Shown here in pieces: positions 43,174 to 45,218 of a stretch of 45,218 bases of DNA. The DNA lies in NCBI GenBank assembly GCA_016794925.1, contig JAEUIW010000023.1:1-45218 (forward strand), in the 5' to 3' direction. The stretch's first letter is position 1. Each line of letters begins with the position of its first letter. The notes beneath the pieces are model-generated. The model was not told the origin of the DNA, searched no databases, and saw only the letters and a program-made list of their open reading frames with translations. This DNA is from Phycisphaerae bacterium. GTDB lineage: Bacteria; Planctomycetota; Phycisphaerae; Phycisphaerales; UBA1924. The translations under genes were made by a program, and so were the position numbers.

Positions 43174-44114
43174 GCGCCCTCTCCGCCGCCGGCGGCGGTC
43201 AGATTCAAGAAGATCTCTTCGAGCGAGGCACGCGCGCGCGCCAGCTGGTACACGCGGCAGCCGTTCTGGACCAGCAGCTGATTGATGTCAGCGGCGTCGC
43301 CGGCATGGGCCGTCACGACCGAGAGCGTTCCATCGGCGAGGGCATCGACCTGCCAGTTCGCGTTCCGCAGCACGCCGACCGCGCGCGCACCCGGTTCGGC
43401 GCGCACCATCAACGCTCCCCGTTGGCGGGCATGGAGTTCCTCCAGTTCGCCCTGGAAGACCAGGCGGCCGTCGCGGACGATGCCCACGCGGTCGGCGAGC
43501 TGCTCGATCTCGCCGAGCATGTGACTGGACAGAAACACCGTGACGCCGTGCTCCCTGGGCAGGCGGCGGATCAGGTCCCGGATCTCGTGGATCCCCGCTG
43601 GATCAAGCCCGTTCACCGGCTCGTCAAGAACGAGCATGCTCGGGCGGTTCAGGAGCGCGAGGGCCAGGCCGAGCCGCTGGCGCATGCCCAGCGAGTACTC
43701 GCGGACGCGCCGCGGCGCGTGCGGCACGAGCTTCACGATCTCCAGCACGCGATCGATGGCGTCTTTGGGCGCGTCGAGCAGGCGGCGCGTCACCTCCAGG
43801 TTCTCGCGACCGCTCAGGTGCGGATAGAGCGACGGCATCTCGACGAGCGCGCCGACCCTCCTCAGCAGCTCCAGGCGGTTGGGCTCGAGTCGATCGCCGA
43901 AGAGCCGCACCTCGCCCTCGTCCGGACGGATGAGACCCAGGAGCATCCGGATCGTTGTGGTCTTGCCCGCGCCGTTGGGCCCGAGAAACCCGTACACGCC
44001 CGCTCGGGGCACGGCCAGATCGATGTGATCCACCGCGCACCGCGAGCCGAATCGCCGCGTCAATCCTCGTGTCTCGATCACCAACGGGCCGGTGATCGTC
44101 GTTGCAGCGTCCAT
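43170..44114 (-). CDS. BcrA-like ABC transporter ATPase
   Basis: Protein of 314 residues. Walker A GPNGAGKTTT (residues 45-54), Q-loop region LVEMPSLYPHLSGREN, signature YSLGMRQRLGLALALL, Walker B MLVLDEPVNGLDP, and H-loop SSHMLGEIEQL. The signature SLGMRQR and the 90-residue C-terminal extension are typical of the bacitracin/lantibiotic-resistance (BcrA) and related ABC-2 ATPases. It partners with the permease fused to the hydrolase in the next gene, translationally coupled by a 4-base overlap. Bacitracin itself as substrate is not shown. Confidence 0.92.
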   Translation of the reverse strand: MDAATTITGPLVIETRGLTRRFGSRCAVDHIDLAVPRAGVYGFLGPNGAGKTTTIRMLLGLIRPDEGEVRLFGDRLEPNRLELLRRVGALVEMPSLYPHLSGRENLEVTRRLLDAPKDAIDRVLEIVKLVPHAPRRVREYSLGMRQRLGLALALLNRPSMLVLDEPVNGLDPAGIHEIRDLIRRLPREHGVTVFLSSHMLGEIEQLADRVGIVRDGRLVFQGELEELHARQRGALMVRAEPGARAVGVLRNANWQVDALADGTLSVVTAHAGDAADINQLLVQNGCRVYQLARARASLEEIFLNLTAAGGGEGA

Positions 44115-44578
44115 TCGATATCCAGCCCCTTGCGATCACCGACACGCGCGGCGGAGCAGTGTCGGTGGTCGGCATACGTTGGTCACGCCGCGCGGGTTCG
44201 TGCGATCATCATCGAACTTGGCCCCGCCACCCTCACGGCGCCCAACGGGCGGCCCAACCGAGCCGCATTGTTGCCGGCTCCTCAACCCGACGCTCGGTTC
44301 CGGCGTTCCGCGAGACAAGGATGCCGCGTGCCGCATCACGCGGCGTCGCCCGCGCACGACGAACGGTCCGGCGCCCGGAGGGGCCCGCGTACTCCGGCGA
44401 GCGCGACAACCCCGGGCATGGACGCGTTCCGCACGGCACGCCGCGGGCACTGGCCAACACGATCGGGATGCCGGAGGATCGGCGGTCTCTTCGGCCCGTG
44501 GGCTGAGCACCCGACGAATTGGGATCGAGCGTGACCGCCGCCGCCGTGCGCGAGAGATGCGGAACGTACCATCACGCC
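44115..44578. other. 464-bp gap without a gene
   Basis: Between the divergent ABC ATPase gene and the VOC gene. Open frames here have shadow-like Arg/Pro composition and no ribosome-binding sites. I see no tRNA, repeat or clear promoter. It must hold start signals for both flanking genes. Confidence 0.5.
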
Positions 44579-45058
44579 ATGGTTACGCCGACTCCCCCGT
44601 GCCACGCGCCGCGATGCCCGTGCCCAGTCGGCCGGATGGTTCCCTTCGCGTACGTCGCCGACGTGGAGACCTCTCTGGCGTTTTATTCGCACCTGGGATT
44701 TCTTGCGACACACATCGAACAAGGGCCGGACGGACGGATCGAGTGGGCGTGGGCGCAATCCGCCGCGCCTGCCATGGACGGCCACTCCGCCGCCGTGATG
44801 TTCGGGCGCTCCAGCGAGCCCATCGTCAGCGGGGCGCAGGGTGTGTTCTTCTACATGCACTGCGACAACGTCGTGGCGCTGCGGTCGCATCTGCTCGAGA
44901 TCGGGTTGCGTGATGGCGGCGTCCGCGTGGGCTCCGCGGGCGCGACGAGAGAGCCGAACATGGTGTTCGCGCTGGTCCATCCGAGGTACATGCCGGCGGG
45001 CGAGTTTCACATTCATGATCCCGATGGGTACAGCATCCTCGTGGGCCAGCCGTCCTGA
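44579..45058 (+). CDS. VOC/glyoxalase-fold protein
   Basis: Protein of 159 residues from the ATG at 44579 (ATG at 44636, MVPFAYVADVET, is a reasonable alternative). It has the vicinal oxygen chelate layout: FAYVADVETSLAFYSHLGF, a middle MFGRSSEP strand, FFYMHCDNVVALRSHL, and the closing GEFHIHDPDGYSILVG, with the family Glu/His metal positions. Members include glyoxalase I and bleomycin-resistance-type proteins; the substrate is unknown. The N-terminal 19 residues are Cys/Pro-rich and not part of the fold. Confidence 0.85.
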   Translation: MVTPTPPCHAPRCPCPVGRMVPFAYVADVETSLAFYSHLGFLATHIEQGPDGRIEWAWAQSAAPAMDGHSAAVMFGRSSEPIVSGAQGVFFYMHCDNVVALRSHLLEIGLRDGGVRVGSAGATREPNMVFALVHPRYMPAGEFHIHDPDGYSILVGQPS

Positions 45059-45156
45059 GTGACCCAACGCGGCCGCGATCTGCCGCCAGACCAGCGCGGG
45101 GTCGGGCGGCGCCCCACCTACTCCCCTCACCCCCCCCACCGCCCCCGACCGCCTCG

Positions 45157-45218
45157 GTGATGCAGCAGTGGACGTACGAGCCGTACGGCCGCGTGCTCAC
45201 CCGCGATGTGCTCAGCGG
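45157..45218 (+). CDS. Rhs/YD-repeat protein fragment, runs off the right edge
   Basis: From the GTG/ATG at 45157-45162 the frame reads VMQQWTYEPYGRVLTRD, matching the Y-x-PYGR core of Rhs repeat proteins. Upstream in frame (45019-45156) is Pro-rich low-complexity sequence crossing a C-rich tract (45122-45150), which is not Rhs-like. The fragment is therefore either a 5'-truncated remnant or a gene whose proper start was lost or misassembled at the C-rich tract. Only 62 bases are visible. Confidence 0.55.
   Translation, partial: MMQQWTYEPYGRVLTRDVLS

Noticed and set aside
40879..43281. 800-codon plus-strand frame
   Set aside because: Antisense shadow of the permease-hydrolase gene; the minus strand has domain evidence and the plus frame none.
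1..45218. tRNA genes, rRNA genes, CRISPR arrays, insertion sequences
   Set aside because: Looked for T-loop, regular spacer repeats and transposase motifs; none found.

Overview
The window is high-GC bacterial chromosome with the hallmarks of a planctomycete, most likely of the Phycisphaerae/Phycisphaerales type. The evidence is: secreted giants carrying N-terminal LEPRxLL-like motifs (LEPRALL, PLESRQML), dockerin-like calcium-loop tails, a DUF1559-type prepilin-like protein, a reduced type II secretion (T2SS) pseudopilin cluster, and Rhs-like sequence at the right edge. This placement is inferred from protein style; no rRNA or tRNA gene is visible.

Layout. 1-1509: three tightly packed unknown genes, the last with zinc-ribbon cysteines. 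1753-8538: a T2SS/type IV pilus-like assembly operon (GspG-, I-, J-, K-, C-, L- and M-like, then a TPR lipoprotein) with 4-nt stop/start overlaps. 8575-11197: dnaB (minus) diverging from pdxH. 11325-15211: a PstS-like secreted protein with a dockerin tail and a DUF1559 protein. 15503-17261: a zinc-finger protein, then (minus) YbaB, a small unknown protein and a NUDIX protein. 17263-19120: dnaX with a full programmed -1 frameshift cassette, preceded by the SRP RNA gene, the order known from Bacillus (SRP RNA-dnaX-ybaB). 19200-23329: a PIN-TRAM membrane protein, RidA and a VIT/VWA protein. 23547-31294: an MsbA-like exporter, two GT2 glycosyltransferase genes and a secreted cyclophilin. 31540-36630: a CAP-domain surface protein facing a rhamnose rhaM-rhaI operon. 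36640-38780: an AT-richer, defence-like insertion (DUF6978-like, DUF1828/1829-like and a convergent protein with an RX4H motif). 39047-39994: an autoregulated ArsR plus AHSA1 pair. 40423-44114: a BcrA-like ATPase and a permease fused to a class C beta-lactamase-like hydrolase. 44579-45218: a VOC protein and an Rhs fragment.

Most noteworthy: the dnaX frameshift cassette; a DnaB whose disordered C-terminus ends in an SSB-like acidic tip (DEEPPF); the permease-beta-lactamase fusion; the compact defence-like triplet; and an SRP RNA with an unusual apical loop. A 14-C run appears to break the end of the PIN-TRAM gene. Several G/C-rich low-complexity tracts lie in gene-poor joints.
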